Below, in pieces: positions 16,818 through 25,601 of a stretch of DNA of 64,000 nucleotides. The stretch spans positions 1,984,001-2,048,000 of the forward strand of contig NZ_JBHRSH010000001.1 in assembly GCF_042643165.1 (NCBI RefSeq), given 5' to 3'. The position numbers were made by a program, and so were the translations under genes. This DNA is from Hyphococcus aureus. Its GTDB lineage: Bacteria; Pseudomonadota; Alphaproteobacteria; Caulobacterales; Parvularculaceae. Each line of letters begins with the position of its first letter. The first letter of the stretch is position 1. The notes beneath the pieces are model-generated. The model worked only from the letters and a program-made list of their open reading frames with translations, was not told the DNA's origin and searched no databases.

Positions 16818-18350
16818 GTGGCCTATAGTATGTTCAAACTCGCTTCTGTCTGGAATGAAATGTCGCTCTCGCGCAAGGCGATCCTTGTGGGTGTCCTTGT
16901 GGCGACGCTAATTGTGTTTTCAGCTGTTATGAATATGGCGACAAAGCCGCGCATGGCCTTTCTTTATGGGGGTCTCGACGCGTCTGCTTCCGGGGATGTC
17001 TTGAGCGCGCTTGAGACGATGGACGTCGATCCAGAGGTGAGGGGCGACGCGATCTATGTGCCGGAGAATCGCCGCGACTCTCTGAGGATGGCGCTCGCCC
17101 GCCAGGGGCTGCCGCAACAAGGCCAGCCAGGCTTTGAATTGCTTGACGAATTAAATGGCTTTGCAACGACTTCGGAAATGTTTGACGCCGCCTATTGGCG
17201 TGCAAAAGAAGGTGAACTCGCACGCACATTGCTGGCGACACCAGGGGTGAAATCGGCGCGCGTTCATATCGCTGTGCCGAAATCCTCGTCTTTCGCGCGT
17301 CGCCGGCGTCCGCCGACGGCTTCAGCGACAATCACCATGAGCCGTGGCCGTCTCGATATGCAACAGGCCATGGCCATGCGCTATCTGATCGCGCTCGCCA
17401 TTCCTGATATGGACGCCGAGCAGGTCGGGATCTTCGATAGCATCAATGGCGTTATTTTGAAGCCGGGCGCGGGGGATCCGATTGTAGACGCCGAGGGCGA
17501 TAGCCTTGACCGTGAGACCCGGCTGGAAGCCAATCTCATTAACCTTCTGGAGGCGCGTGTGGGCCCCGGAAACGCTCGTGTCACGGTCTCTTTGGATATC
17601 GACCGAGAGCGTGAGACCGTCTCCGAACGCATTCTTGATCCTGAAAGCCGCGTGATGATGGGCCGTGAAACAACGGACATGCAACAGTCGGAATCCGGCT
17701 CAGGCTCGAACGCCGTCACTGTGGCCAGTAATCTGCCCGAAGGGGATGGCGCGGGCGGGACGCAGTCGAATTCATCTCGCTCGGAAACCAATGAAACAAC
17801 CCGCTTTGATATTTCTGAAGTCAATCGTCAGCGTGAGAAAATGCCCGGCGCAATCGCTCGTGTTCATGTGGCCGCGCTGATCAATGACGTGCCGGGGGCT
17901 GATGGCGCAGAACCGACGCCGCGCACTGAAGCGGAACTTCAGTCAATTCGCGATCTTGTCACCGCCGCCGTCGGTTTTGATGAAGCGCGCGGCGATATTG
18001 TCACCGTAAAATCCATGCCTTTCCACGAATATGAGCCTGTAGAAACGCCTGAAGAATCCGGCGGCATCATGCTCTGGCTACAACAGAATGTCATGTCAGT
18101 GTTGCAGATTGTTATTCCTGCAATCGTGGTGATCATTCTGGGAATGTTTGTTCTGAAGCCGGTTCTTACGCAGGATATTTCCGGCGCGACCGCTATCGCC
18201 GAAGTTGGCATGCCTGAAGATATTGGCGTTGAAGCCGGCATGATTTCGCGCACGCCGTTAGAAGAACTCCGCGATCTGTCGACCTCCGACAAGGAGAAAA
18301 CAGCGACTCTCCTGAAAGAATGGCTCGGCGAAACCGAGCGGGCGGCGTAA
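16818..18350 (+). CDS. fliF: Flagellar MS-ring protein FliF
   Basis: A 510-residue FliF, the inner-membrane ring that nucleates the basal body. It has an N-terminal membrane helix (residues 20-42), the YscJ-like ring-building domains (45-215) with LYGGLDASASGDVL and LARTLLATPGVKSARVHIA, the collar region, and a second membrane helix (about 425-445) before a short FliG-binding tail. The track begins at a GTG; an ATG four codons on (16830) is an equally possible start. It heads a tightly packed operon fliF-fliH-fliN-fliP-fliG. Confidence 0.95.
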   Translation: MAYSMFKLASVWNEMSLSRKAILVGVLVATLIVFSAVMNMATKPRMAFLYGGLDASASGDVLSALETMDVDPEVRGDAIYVPENRRDSLRMALARQGLPQQGQPGFELLDELNGFATTSEMFDAAYWRAKEGELARTLLATPGVKSARVHIAVPKSSSFARRRRPPTASATITMSRGRLDMQQAMAMRYLIALAIPDMDAEQVGIFDSINGVILKPGAGDPIVDAEGDSLDRETRLEANLINLLEARVGPGNARVTVSLDIDRERETVSERILDPESRVMMGRETTDMQQSESGSGSNAVTVASNLPEGDGAGGTQSNSSRSETNETTRFDISEVNRQREKMPGAIARVHVAALINDVPGADGAEPTPRTEAELQSIRDLVTAAVGFDEARGDIVTVKSMPFHEYEPVETPEESGGIMLWLQQNVMSVLQIVIPAIVVIILGMFVLKPVLTQDISGATAIAEVGMPEDIGVEAGMISRTPLEELRDLSTSDKEKTATLLKEWLGETERAA

Positions 18351-18947
18351 ATGGGCGAGAGTGCGCTCCAGGCCAATGAAAGCGCCGGTTCGGCGAAAGC
18401 CGTTCGCATTCCCTCTTTGCCCGGCCGTCAGCCAGGAGCGGCGCAGGTCGACACTGAATGCGACGCTTATAAGGCGGGTTATACCGCTGCGACAGCAGCG
18501 CTTCAAGTGAGCATGACTGAGCAGGAAGCAAGCCACGAATCGTTTGTCACAAGCATTGGCGATATGCTTGCCGAGATGGAGATGCGCTACCGCCAGGAAG
18601 CGTTGAGCCTTATTGAGCGGCTGTTCGGCGCAGTTGCGCCGACACTTGCGGTCAAGTCATCTCTTGCTGATATTATGGATATTGTGGAAGAACGCGCCCA
18701 GCGTGATCATTCCGAGCTTTCCCTACGCACGCATCCGTCACTGATCGCGCATCTTTGCGAAGCCGACCAGAAGACGCTGAAGGAAACTCCGCTGGTGACC
18801 CTCAAATCCGACGAGTCCTGCGCGCCGGCAACGGTTGACGCGCAATGGAAAAAGGGTGGGCTGTATCACGACCCTGACACCCTTATCAAAAATGTATTGG
18901 CGGCGCTGCGTCAAGAAACCGGCGGCGTTGAAGGAGATGAGTCATGA
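18351..18947 (+). CDS. fliH: Flagellar export stator FliH
   Basis: A 198-residue FliH-type protein, the peripheral stalk that tethers the FliI ATPase to the switch complex. The order fliF-fliH-fliN, a helical Glu/Ala-rich middle (60-115) and a V/F-ATPase subunit-E-like C-terminal half (ELSLRTHPSLIAHLCEADQK) support this. The ATG directly abuts the fliF stop and the stop overlaps the fliN start (ATGA). FliH sequences diverge strongly, so part of the confidence rests on context. Confidence 0.8.
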   Translation: MGESALQANESAGSAKAVRIPSLPGRQPGAAQVDTECDAYKAGYTAATAALQVSMTEQEASHESFVTSIGDMLAEMEMRYRQEALSLIERLFGAVAPTLAVKSSLADIMDIVEERAQRDHSELSLRTHPSLIAHLCEADQKTLKETPLVTLKSDESCAPATVDAQWKKGGLYHDPDTLIKNVLAALRQETGGVEGDES

Positions 18948-19276
18948 GTGACGAAAATCAGGTTGTCCAAGCTGATCCGAGTGATGATGAAATTGTCGCC
19001 GACGTCCTGAATGGCGGGGATGGCGGCGCAGGCAATCGCAATATTCTCGATTTGCCTGTGCGTATTGTTGTTTCGATCGGTTCGGCGAAAATCACGGTCC
19101 AGAAACTGCTTGAGCTGTCTCAGGAGACCGTTGTTGATCTTGAGCAGTTAATCGATGATCCCGTGGATATATTTGTCGGCGACCGCCTGATCGCAAGAGG
19201 CGAACTTGTTGAAGCGACAGACAATGAAAACGGCATCGGCGTAAAGCTTCTCGAAATCGTCGGAATTGGTAACTAG
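18944..19276 (+). CDS. fliN: Flagellar motor switch protein FliN
   Basis: A 110-residue FliN, a component of the cytoplasmic C ring that takes part in switching and in docking export substrates. The SpoA/surface-presentation domain fills residues 25-108: ILDLPVRIVVSIGSAKITVQ, LLELSQETVVDLEQLIDDPV and VGDRLIARGELVEATDNENG are diagnostic. It is coupled to fliH by an ATGA overlap. FliM, its partner, is not encoded in the window. Confidence 0.95.
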   Translation: MSDENQVVQADPSDDEIVADVLNGGDGGAGNRNILDLPVRIVVSIGSAKITVQKLLELSQETVVDLEQLIDDPVDIFVGDRLIARGELVEATDNENGIGVKLLEIVGIGN

Positions 19277-19290
19277 GACAAACGACCGTG

Positions 19291-20058
19291 ATGGGGCGTT
19301 TCCGGATTATTATTGTATTGCTGTTGACGCTGGCGGCGCTTGGCGCAACGCCGGCGTTTGCGCAAGACATTGTGCAGCAGCCGGATGTGCTTGATACGGC
19401 GGTTGCGGAGGCGACAGCTGGCGGCGGACTGACACGGCGCGTCGTTCAGATGTTCCTCATGGTCACGGTGCTGAGCCTTGCTCCCGGCATCGCCATGATG
19501 GTGACCTGTCTGCCTTTCATGCTGATTGTCTTGTCTATATTGCGCCAGGGCGTTGGCCTCCAGCAGGCGCCGCCGAATATGCTGATTGTCTCTGTTGCGC
19601 TCTTTTTGACCTATTTCGTAATGGAGCCGGTTTTCAAGGATGCCTGGGCCGCAGGAGTTTCGCCGCTTTTAAATGGGGAAATCACTGAAGAGGCGGCGTT
19701 TCCAAAAATGATGGAGCCTTTCCGCGTCTTCATGGAAGCGCGGGTAGATCAGGACGCGGTTGATATTTTAGAAGATGCGCGTCCCATTGAAACGGCTCCC
19801 GCTGAAAACGGCATGACGCCAATGGCGTTGCTTGTTCCGGCTTTTGTCCTGTCGGAAATTCAGCGGGCTTTCGAAATAGGCTTCATTGTTCTTTTGCCGT
19901 TTTTGGTGATTGATTTGCTGGTAGCTTCAATTCTCATGGCGATGGGTATGATGATGGTGCCGCCGGCGATCGTCTCGCTGCCATTCAAAGTGGCGTTCTT
20001 TGTCTTGACCAATGGCTGGGTCGCAGTTTCTGGCGCGCTTGTGAGAGGGTATTCGTAA
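19291..20058 (+). CDS. fliP: Flagellar export gate protein FliP
   Basis: A 255-residue FliP, a core helical subunit of the export gate. It has a cleaved signal peptide (ending near TPAFAQD), typical of FliP, and four membrane helices, with the conserved segments FLMVTVLSLAPGIAMMVT, CLPFMLIVLSILRQGVG and IGFIVLLPFLVIDLLVASIL. The ATG at 19291 is preferred over the GTG just before it because AGGACA lies at proper distance. FliQ and FliR, its usual followers, are absent; fliG follows instead with a TAATG overlap. Confidence 0.95.
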   Translation: MGRFRIIIVLLLTLAALGATPAFAQDIVQQPDVLDTAVAEATAGGGLTRRVVQMFLMVTVLSLAPGIAMMVTCLPFMLIVLSILRQGVGLQQAPPNMLIVSVALFLTYFVMEPVFKDAWAAGVSPLLNGEITEEAAFPKMMEPFRVFMEARVDQDAVDILEDARPIETAPAENGMTPMALLVPAFVLSEIQRAFEIGFIVLLPFLVIDLLVASILMAMGMMMVPPAIVSLPFKVAFFVLTNGWVAVSGALVRGYS

Positions 20059-21185
20059 TGGCGACGGCCTTGCAAAAAATGGATTTGCGTACGCCGAAAA
20101 CGGGCGAACGCGCTAACACGCAAATGGAGAACTGGTTTACACGGTCGCATAAGGCGGCAATCGTGCTTGCGTCTTTGAGCGCTGAAGCCGCTGCCGCCAT
20201 CGTCGAGGAAATGTCCGACGATGAGTTGCGTAACTTCGCCAAAGCCTTTTCGGAGCTGAAAACCGTTTCTCCTCAACTGCTGGAGTCTGTGGCGGAAGAG
20301 TTCCTCTCCGCCGCTTCATATGAGGAAACCGACCTTGCCGGCGGGACAGATGAAGCGCGGCGCGTGTTGACCCTTATGGCTAAAGAGGAACGAGCCGAGC
20401 GCATTCTCGCCGATATGGGCGGGGGCGGGGAGTCCGCTGTCTGGACACGCGTTGAAAAAGTTGAGGATGAAGAGCTCGCTCAGTATGTTCAGGCCCAGCG
20501 GATGCCTATTGCTGCGACGATTTTGTCTAAACTGTCTTATGAAAAAACCGCGGCGGTGCTCAATCTCGCCGAGCCCGAATACGCACAGAAAGTCCTGCTT
20601 GAGATCGCTCGTAAGAAACCATCATCGCCCGATGCGCTTGAGGCGATCTCCAATGTTCTGGAAGAAGAGTTATTAAAAGCGGCTCCAGGCGCCACTGGCG
20701 ACGAGGAAGATGGAGAAGAGCCGGCGCCGGCGGCCGCTAAAGGCAACGCTGGCGCGAAAGTCGGCGAGATCATCAACTATCTTCCCGGGGTTAAGCGCGA
20801 TGCGCTGCTCGAGCATTTTAAACAAGCTGATCCCGAGGTCGGGGCCGAAGTCCGCCGCGCTGTTCTTACGTTCGAAGAGCTTTATGTGCGCATGCCAGCC
20901 TCCGGCGCTACAGCACTCTTGCGCGATCTTGATCGCGAAGTGCTGTTGAAAGCCTTAAAATATGGCGAGACCAACGCGCAAGAAACGGTCGAGTTTCTGT
21001 TTGGCAACATCTCAAAACGCATGGTTGAGCAGTATAAAGAAGAGCTTGCCGAGCTGGAGACGCCATCCGAAGAAGACGGTGAAACTGCTCAGCGAGAAGT
21101 GACAACTGTTGTGCGTCAACTTGTGAATGATGGCGAATTCAAGCTTATCCCGCTGAAAGAGCCTGGTGAGGAAGAGCGCGCTTAG
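20058..21185 (+). CDS. fliG: Flagellar motor switch protein FliG
   Basis: A 375-residue FliG, the rotor protein that contacts MotA and sits on FliF. The N-terminal domain begins after a 30-residue extension (KAAIVLASLSAEAAAAIVEE), the middle armadillo domain is around 120-240, and the C-terminal domain carries the charged torque helix (LLRDLDREVLLKALKYGE). An acidic Ala-rich insertion (about 215-235) separates middle parts. It is the last gene of the operon; in most bacteria fliG directly follows fliF, so its place after fliP is atypical. Confidence 0.92.
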   Translation: MATALQKMDLRTPKTGERANTQMENWFTRSHKAAIVLASLSAEAAAAIVEEMSDDELRNFAKAFSELKTVSPQLLESVAEEFLSAASYEETDLAGGTDEARRVLTLMAKEERAERILADMGGGGESAVWTRVEKVEDEELAQYVQAQRMPIAATILSKLSYEKTAAVLNLAEPEYAQKVLLEIARKKPSSPDALEAISNVLEEELLKAAPGATGDEEDGEEPAPAAAKGNAGAKVGEIINYLPGVKRDALLEHFKQADPEVGAEVRRAVLTFEELYVRMPASGATALLRDLDREVLLKALKYGETNAQETVEFLFGNISKRMVEQYKEELAELETPSEEDGETAQREVTTVVRQLVNDGEFKLIPLKEPGEEERA

Positions 21186-21199
21186 TCTCTCATATGAAA

Positions 21200-21221
21200 A
21201 AGGCCGCCCAAGAGCGGCCTT
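21200..21221. terminator. Terminator between fliG and the YHS gene
   Basis: An 8-bp stem (AAGGCCGC/GCGGCCTT) with a six-base loop. A T-run follows on the minus strand, so it best serves the convergent YHS gene, but it can also stop transcription leaving fliG. Confidence 0.8.
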
Positions 21222-21245
21222 CATAAAAATGGTGGACTTGAGGAT

Positions 21246-21707
21246 TTAGTTCAAAACATCTGGCCAGTTTTCATTTGCTTTCGCAATGAACCCGGGGATG
21301 TCTTTTTCCCATCGTTTCTGGATTTCGTCATTATAGTTCAGATAGAGCTTGTCATCCACAATCGACCAGTTCTTGGGATTGCCGCTTGCTGTATAGTTTT
21401 GCGACACAGCCCAAGCACAATAGCCGCCATATTGCGGTGCGTATTTTTCCGCCGCCGCCTCGAAGGCCTCAAGGTTTTCCGCAGACGAAAAGCGCCATTG
21501 CGCGCCATTATATTCAATCGTGAACTCTTTCGAGCCCTTCACCGGTTGGCCGACAGTGAAATAGGCGACGGGATCGTAACCATCTACGGCGACAGAGGAA
21601 AACCGTCCCGTATAAACGGGGTCTTTGGCGAAGGCTGCTGCAGGGCTGAGGGCAGCGAGAAGAAGCGCGACCGCAACGAGACCCTTGTGGATCAAAGATC
21701 GAAACAT
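21246..21707 (-). CDS. Secreted YHS-domain protein
   Basis: A 153-residue exported protein with a signal peptide (MFRSLIHKG start, cleavage near AAAFAKD) and a YHS-type domain: the segment VAVDGYDPVAYFTVGQPVKG and then WRFSSAENLEAFEAAAEKYA, PQYGGYCAWAVS. YHS domains are linked to metal binding and appear in copper-related proteins; the exact role here is unknown. The start at 21707 is chosen since GGAG lies eight bases upstream; the longer reading starts with TTG or ATG and adds only six residues. It stands alone, with its own terminator. Confidence 0.85.
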   Translation of the reverse strand: MFRSLIHKGLVAVALLLAALSPAAAFAKDPVYTGRFSSVAVDGYDPVAYFTVGQPVKGSKEFTIEYNGAQWRFSSAENLEAFEAAAEKYAPQYGGYCAWAVSQNYTASGNPKNWSIVDDKLYLNYNDEIQKRWEKDIPGFIAKANENWPDVLN

Positions 21708-21796
21708 TTTTGGAAGCTCCATCAAAATGACGCCTTCCCTTAGCCTGCCTTAACTGCGTCTCGCAAATCAAATGCATTCACAGCATTGCGAGCTGC

Positions 21797-22999
21797 CTAA
21801 TGTCCATCTTTCGGCGCCTCCGGAAAGCTTTCTACATGCAGCGTCCGGGTTGGGAAGGCAAAGTCGATGCCTTCATCCTCAAAAGCCTTATGAATATTGA
21901 GAAGCACCTCGTGGTTGGTCTCCATATATACGCCATATTCGCGGTCCTTGACCCAATAGACCGTTTCAAAACTTATGGAGCTATCAGCGTATTCCTTCAG
22001 ATGCGACCGGTCGAACCGGGTCTTCTCGACGCTCTTGACCGCGTTCTCGATGAGTTCAGGGATTCTACGAAGTTTTTCATGAGGGGTTTGGTACAGAACG
22101 CCGACTGCGAACAAGACACGCCTTTCGTCCATGCGACGGTAGTTTCTGATCTCCTTGTCTAACAACTGTGAATTGGAAATAATGACCTCTTCTCCGCTAA
22201 GAGAACGAATGCGCGTTGTTTTCATGCCTATTCGCTCGACGTCTCCGAGATATTCTCCATTGTCGAATGTGATGAAATCGCCGCGCAAAAATGGTTGATC
22301 GAAAACAATAGCGAGAGAAGAAAAGAGGTCTTTAAAGAGGCTTTGTGCGGCAAGGCCAATGGCAATGCCGCCGACACCGAGACCGGCGATCAACGCCGTA
22401 ATCTCGATGTCGAGATTGGAAAGGATCATCAAGAGCGCAATTGTCCAGACGCCGATCGCGACAAGCGTTTTGATGAGGTTGACCGCATTGGTAAGAACGC
22501 CCGAGCTTTCAGCGTGTGTATGCGCATATCCTACGATCCCGGCGGTGAGAAGTTCACGGGCCCAGGCTGCCGCCTGAATAATGCCGACGATAATGGCGAT
22601 GGTTCTTGCATAGGCCCCCCAGCCTTCTGGCACGATGGGAAAGAACGGGGCGACGAGCGCAACGGAAAGGACGAGCAGAAACAGACTTGAGGTGCGGCTG
22701 ATCAGGCGTGCAGCCACATTATTGAAGGCGTAATAGTCCTTTTTCTTTCTGCGGATGAAGCCGGCGATCATGGCGCGCGAAATCCGCAGGGTCAGGAAAA
22801 CAGCGATGCAGGCGCCAAGAGCTATGGAGAATTCAGACGCGTTGGCTTGAATCCAGGCCCAGCCTTCCTGAAAGTGTGGGCCGACGCTATTCATGAAGGT
22901 TTCAACCTCTCCCGCGGCGTCTTTGGCTGCGTTTGTGGTTTTTTCATCTGCATCGCCATCTGGCGCGGCTTGCGCAAAAAAGGTGAGGAAAGCTTTCAT
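21797..22999 (-). CDS. MscS family mechanosensitive channel
   Basis: A 400-residue small-conductance mechanosensitive channel that would release solutes on osmotic down-shock. It has an N-terminal signal-like segment and a periplasmic stretch, then membrane helices at about residues 55-75, 100-125, 130-155 and 175-200. The MscS pore helix with GLGVGGIAIGLAAQSLFKDL and the following beta domain with VFDQPFLRGDFITFDNGEYL are diagnostic, and so is VERIGMKTTRIRSLSGEEVI. The longer reading begins at TTG (23050); the ATG at 22999 is more plausible. It lies in no obvious operon. Confidence 0.93.
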   Translation of the reverse strand: MKAFLTFFAQAAPDGDADEKTTNAAKDAAGEVETFMNSVGPHFQEGWAWIQANASEFSIALGACIAVFLTLRISRAMIAGFIRRKKKDYYAFNNVAARLISRTSSLFLLVLSVALVAPFFPIVPEGWGAYARTIAIIVGIIQAAAWARELLTAGIVGYAHTHAESSGVLTNAVNLIKTLVAIGVWTIALLMILSNLDIEITALIAGLGVGGIAIGLAAQSLFKDLFSSLAIVFDQPFLRGDFITFDNGEYLGDVERIGMKTTRIRSLSGEEVIISNSQLLDKEIRNYRRMDERRVLFAVGVLYQTPHEKLRRIPELIENAVKSVEKTRFDRSHLKEYADSSISFETVYWVKDREYGVYMETNHEVLLNIHKAFEDEGIDFAFPTRTLHVESFPEAPKDGH

Positions 23000-23164
23000 C
23001 GGAACTTGAGGCCTGCTGATTCGGGGAAATTGGGATGGCTCACCGAGCAAACAGGTGCGAAAGCCAATCGTTCCGCCGCTTTCAAGGCGGGTTTCAGCAC
23101 CGCAGCGATGCGTGATAGAAAAGCGCTGGGATGCACGGAGCGCTAGCCGGTGAGGGAGCGGGTT

Positions 23165-24934
23165 ATGGTGAAGCGGTTTTTAATGGTTTTTGTGGTCGTG
23201 GCGGGCGCCCTGGCGGTGGGATCTGCACAGGCGGCTCCAGCGGACGATCTCCATGCGCTGTTCGACGAGTATTGGGCGAATGAAATGGAGGAAAGTCCGT
23301 TCAGCGCCACCGGCTCAGGCGTATCGGGGTATGATGACAAAATGCCCGGCGTGGCGCCTGAAGATCATGCGCGCCGCAAGGCGGAGGCGCAAAGTTTCTA
23401 CGATCGTCTCGAAGCGATTGACCGCGCTGAACTTGACGATGACGACAAGCTCAGTGCGGAGCTTCTCGAATTCATCCTGACGCATAATCTGGCGCTCAGC
23501 GAGTTTGACCGTTGGCGCATTCCGTTTCTCGCCGACACCGGTTTTCACACCAATTTCGGTTATGTGGTCGGTGCGACCAGTTTTCGCACAGAACAAGATT
23601 TTGAAAACTATCTTGAACGGTTAAAGGGGCTTCCCGGTTTCCTCGATCAGCATGTGGAGAACATGCGTCAGGGGCTGGCGGACGGTTTTACGCAGCCCAA
23701 GGAAATACTGCCTTACATCCTGCCGTCTTTCGAAGCGCAGATAAAAGACAACGCTGCGGCGCATCCTTACTACAAGCCATTTGTAAAGATGCCGGAATCT
23801 ATTCCCTACCGCCGGCAGGCCGCGTTGCGTCAGGAAGCGCGTGAGGTTCTGGAAACGGATGTCATTCCGGCCTTCCAGCGGTTGCTCGATTTCATGAATG
23901 ATGAATATGTGCCGGGCGCGCGTGAAACGCTTGGCGCATATGACTTACCGAATGGGCGCGAATATTACCGTACGCTCGTGCGCTATTACACCACCCTTGA
24001 TACGGTAACGCCGGAAAGCATCCACGCGCTTGGATTGAAAGAGGTCGCGCGCATCCGCAAAGAAATGGCCGGCGTCATGGCGAAGACCGGCTTCAAAGGC
24101 AATTTTCAAGACTTTATCGAGTTTCTTCGCACGGATGAGCAATTCTACCCAACAACCCCGGAAGACTTGTTAGAGCGCGCGGCGTGGATTGCAAAAGATA
24201 TTGATGGCCGGCTTCCCGCCTATTTTGGAAAGTTGCCCCGACAGCCTTATTCAGTCGAACCGGTGCCAGCTGAGATCGCGCCGAATTACACGACCGGGCG
24301 CTATGTGGGTGCGCCATTGGGCGGCACAAGGGGCGGCCAATATTGGGTCAACACTTACGCTCTCGACAAGCGGCCTTACTACGAGATGACGGCGCTCACG
24401 CTGCATGAAGCGGTGCCAGGTCATCATTTGCAAAGCGCCCTCGCGCTGGAAATCGAAAACGCGCCGGAGTTCCGTAAGGATTTCTATCCCCACGCCTTCG
24501 GCGAAGGTTGGGGGCTCTATTCAGAAAAGCTCGGTGTTGAAATGGGCGTATATGAAACGCCTTATGATGATTTTGGCCGGCTCTCTATGGAGATGTGGCG
24601 CGCCTGCCGTCTTGTGATCGACACAGGTATTCATTCCAAGAGCTGGACCCGCCAACAGGCGCTTGATTACCTGGCGGACAATACGGCGTTGTCGCTCCAT
24701 AATGTTCAGACCGAGGTCGACCGCTATATCGCCTGGCCTGGGCAGGCGCTTGCCTACAAAATGGGTGAGCTGACTTTATGGGAGCTTCGCCGGAAAGCGG
24801 AGCGTGAACTTGGTGATGCGTTCGATATCCGCGAATTCCACGACGCAGTGCTCACCGGCGGCGGCCTGCCGCTCGATATTCTCCGCGAGCGGATCGATGA
24901 TTACATCGCAGAAATGAAGGCGCGCACTGAGTGA
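23165..24934 (+). CDS. DUF885 family metallopeptidase-like protein, exported
   Basis: A 589-residue protein with a signal peptide (cleavage near SAQAAPA) and a single DUF885 domain. The family resembles zinc metallopeptidases: the motif HEAVPGHH is at about residues 414-421 and the downstream Glu in FGEGWGLYSEKLG is conserved. Length is normal for the family. Biological substrates are mostly unknown; a periplasmic peptidase is likely. I chose the ATG at 23165 since GAGGGAGCGGG precedes it; a GTG five codons upstream is possible. Its stop overlaps the next gene by four bases. Confidence 0.9.
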   Translation: MVKRFLMVFVVVAGALAVGSAQAAPADDLHALFDEYWANEMEESPFSATGSGVSGYDDKMPGVAPEDHARRKAEAQSFYDRLEAIDRAELDDDDKLSAELLEFILTHNLALSEFDRWRIPFLADTGFHTNFGYVVGATSFRTEQDFENYLERLKGLPGFLDQHVENMRQGLADGFTQPKEILPYILPSFEAQIKDNAAAHPYYKPFVKMPESIPYRRQAALRQEAREVLETDVIPAFQRLLDFMNDEYVPGARETLGAYDLPNGREYYRTLVRYYTTLDTVTPESIHALGLKEVARIRKEMAGVMAKTGFKGNFQDFIEFLRTDEQFYPTTPEDLLERAAWIAKDIDGRLPAYFGKLPRQPYSVEPVPAEIAPNYTTGRYVGAPLGGTRGGQYWVNTYALDKRPYYEMTALTLHEAVPGHHLQSALALEIENAPEFRKDFYPHAFGEGWGLYSEKLGVEMGVYETPYDDFGRLSMEMWRACRLVIDTGIHSKSWTRQQALDYLADNTALSLHNVQTEVDRYIAWPGQALAYKMGELTLWELRRKAERELGDAFDIREFHDAVLTGGGLPLDILRERIDDYIAEMKARTE

Positions 24935-25473
24935 ACGCCGACGCCGTTCCGGTAATCGAAACCGCGCGCTTGCGCCTTCAGGGTCCCCGAAAAGAGGACT
25001 TTGCAGCCTTCGCCGCCATGTGGGCGCGCCATGAAGTGACGAAAGAAATCAGCGGAGAGCCGCTGCCCCCTGAAGAGTCGTGGCGGCGCTTGCTGCGCAA
25101 CGCAGGCCTCTGGCCGGTATGCGGTTACGGCTACTGGCATGTGTTCGAGCGCGAGAGCGGCGCCTTTGTGGGGCAGGTGGGATTTGCAGACTTTCAGCGA
25201 GAGCTGACGCCGCCGCTCACGGGCATGCCTGAAATCGGATGGGCGATTTCACCGGATTATCAGGGCAAGGGCTACGCCAGCGAAGCGGCGCTTGGCGCCA
25301 TTCAATGGGGCGATAAAGTATTATCTGCGGAGCGGATGAGCTGCATCATCGGCATCAACAATACACCGTCGATCCGCATCGCGGAAAAATGCGGGTTCTC
25401 ATTTGTGACGACGACTGAGTACCACGGCAGTGACATCAAGATTTATCACCGCCCCATTGCGCGCCGCTCATGA
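24931..25473 (+). CDS. GNAT acetyltransferase, RimJ/RimL type
   Basis: A 180-residue GNAT N-acetyltransferase of the RimJ/RimL-like group. ETARLRLQGPRKEDFAAF at the start, EIGWAISPDYQGKGYASEA as acetyl-CoA binding motif A, and NTPSIRIAEKCGF in motif B are characteristic. The acceptor is not predictable from sequence; ribosomal protein N-termini or small molecules are the usual targets. GTG start, overlapping the preceding DUF885 stop (GTGA), so the two are coupled. Confidence 0.92.
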   Translation: MNADAVPVIETARLRLQGPRKEDFAAFAAMWARHEVTKEISGEPLPPEESWRRLLRNAGLWPVCGYGYWHVFERESGAFVGQVGFADFQRELTPPLTGMPEIGWAISPDYQGKGYASEAALGAIQWGDKVLSAERMSCIIGINNTPSIRIAEKCGFSFVTTTEYHGSDIKIYHRPIARRS

Positions 25474-25601
25474 TCTCCGGCGATGGCGGCGCTGACGGTG
25501 GTTCGAACGCGCGGTCAATGTCGGTGGAATATCCAAAAAACCGGAAATGCGGTTCCATTATTTCCACAAACCCGTCAAGGGCGTCTCCGTATAGTAGGAA
25601 A

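Noticed and set aside
25474..25601. Small gene between the GNAT and acyl-CoA synthetase genes
   Set aside because: Only overlapping shadow frames are present and no initiation signal was seen.
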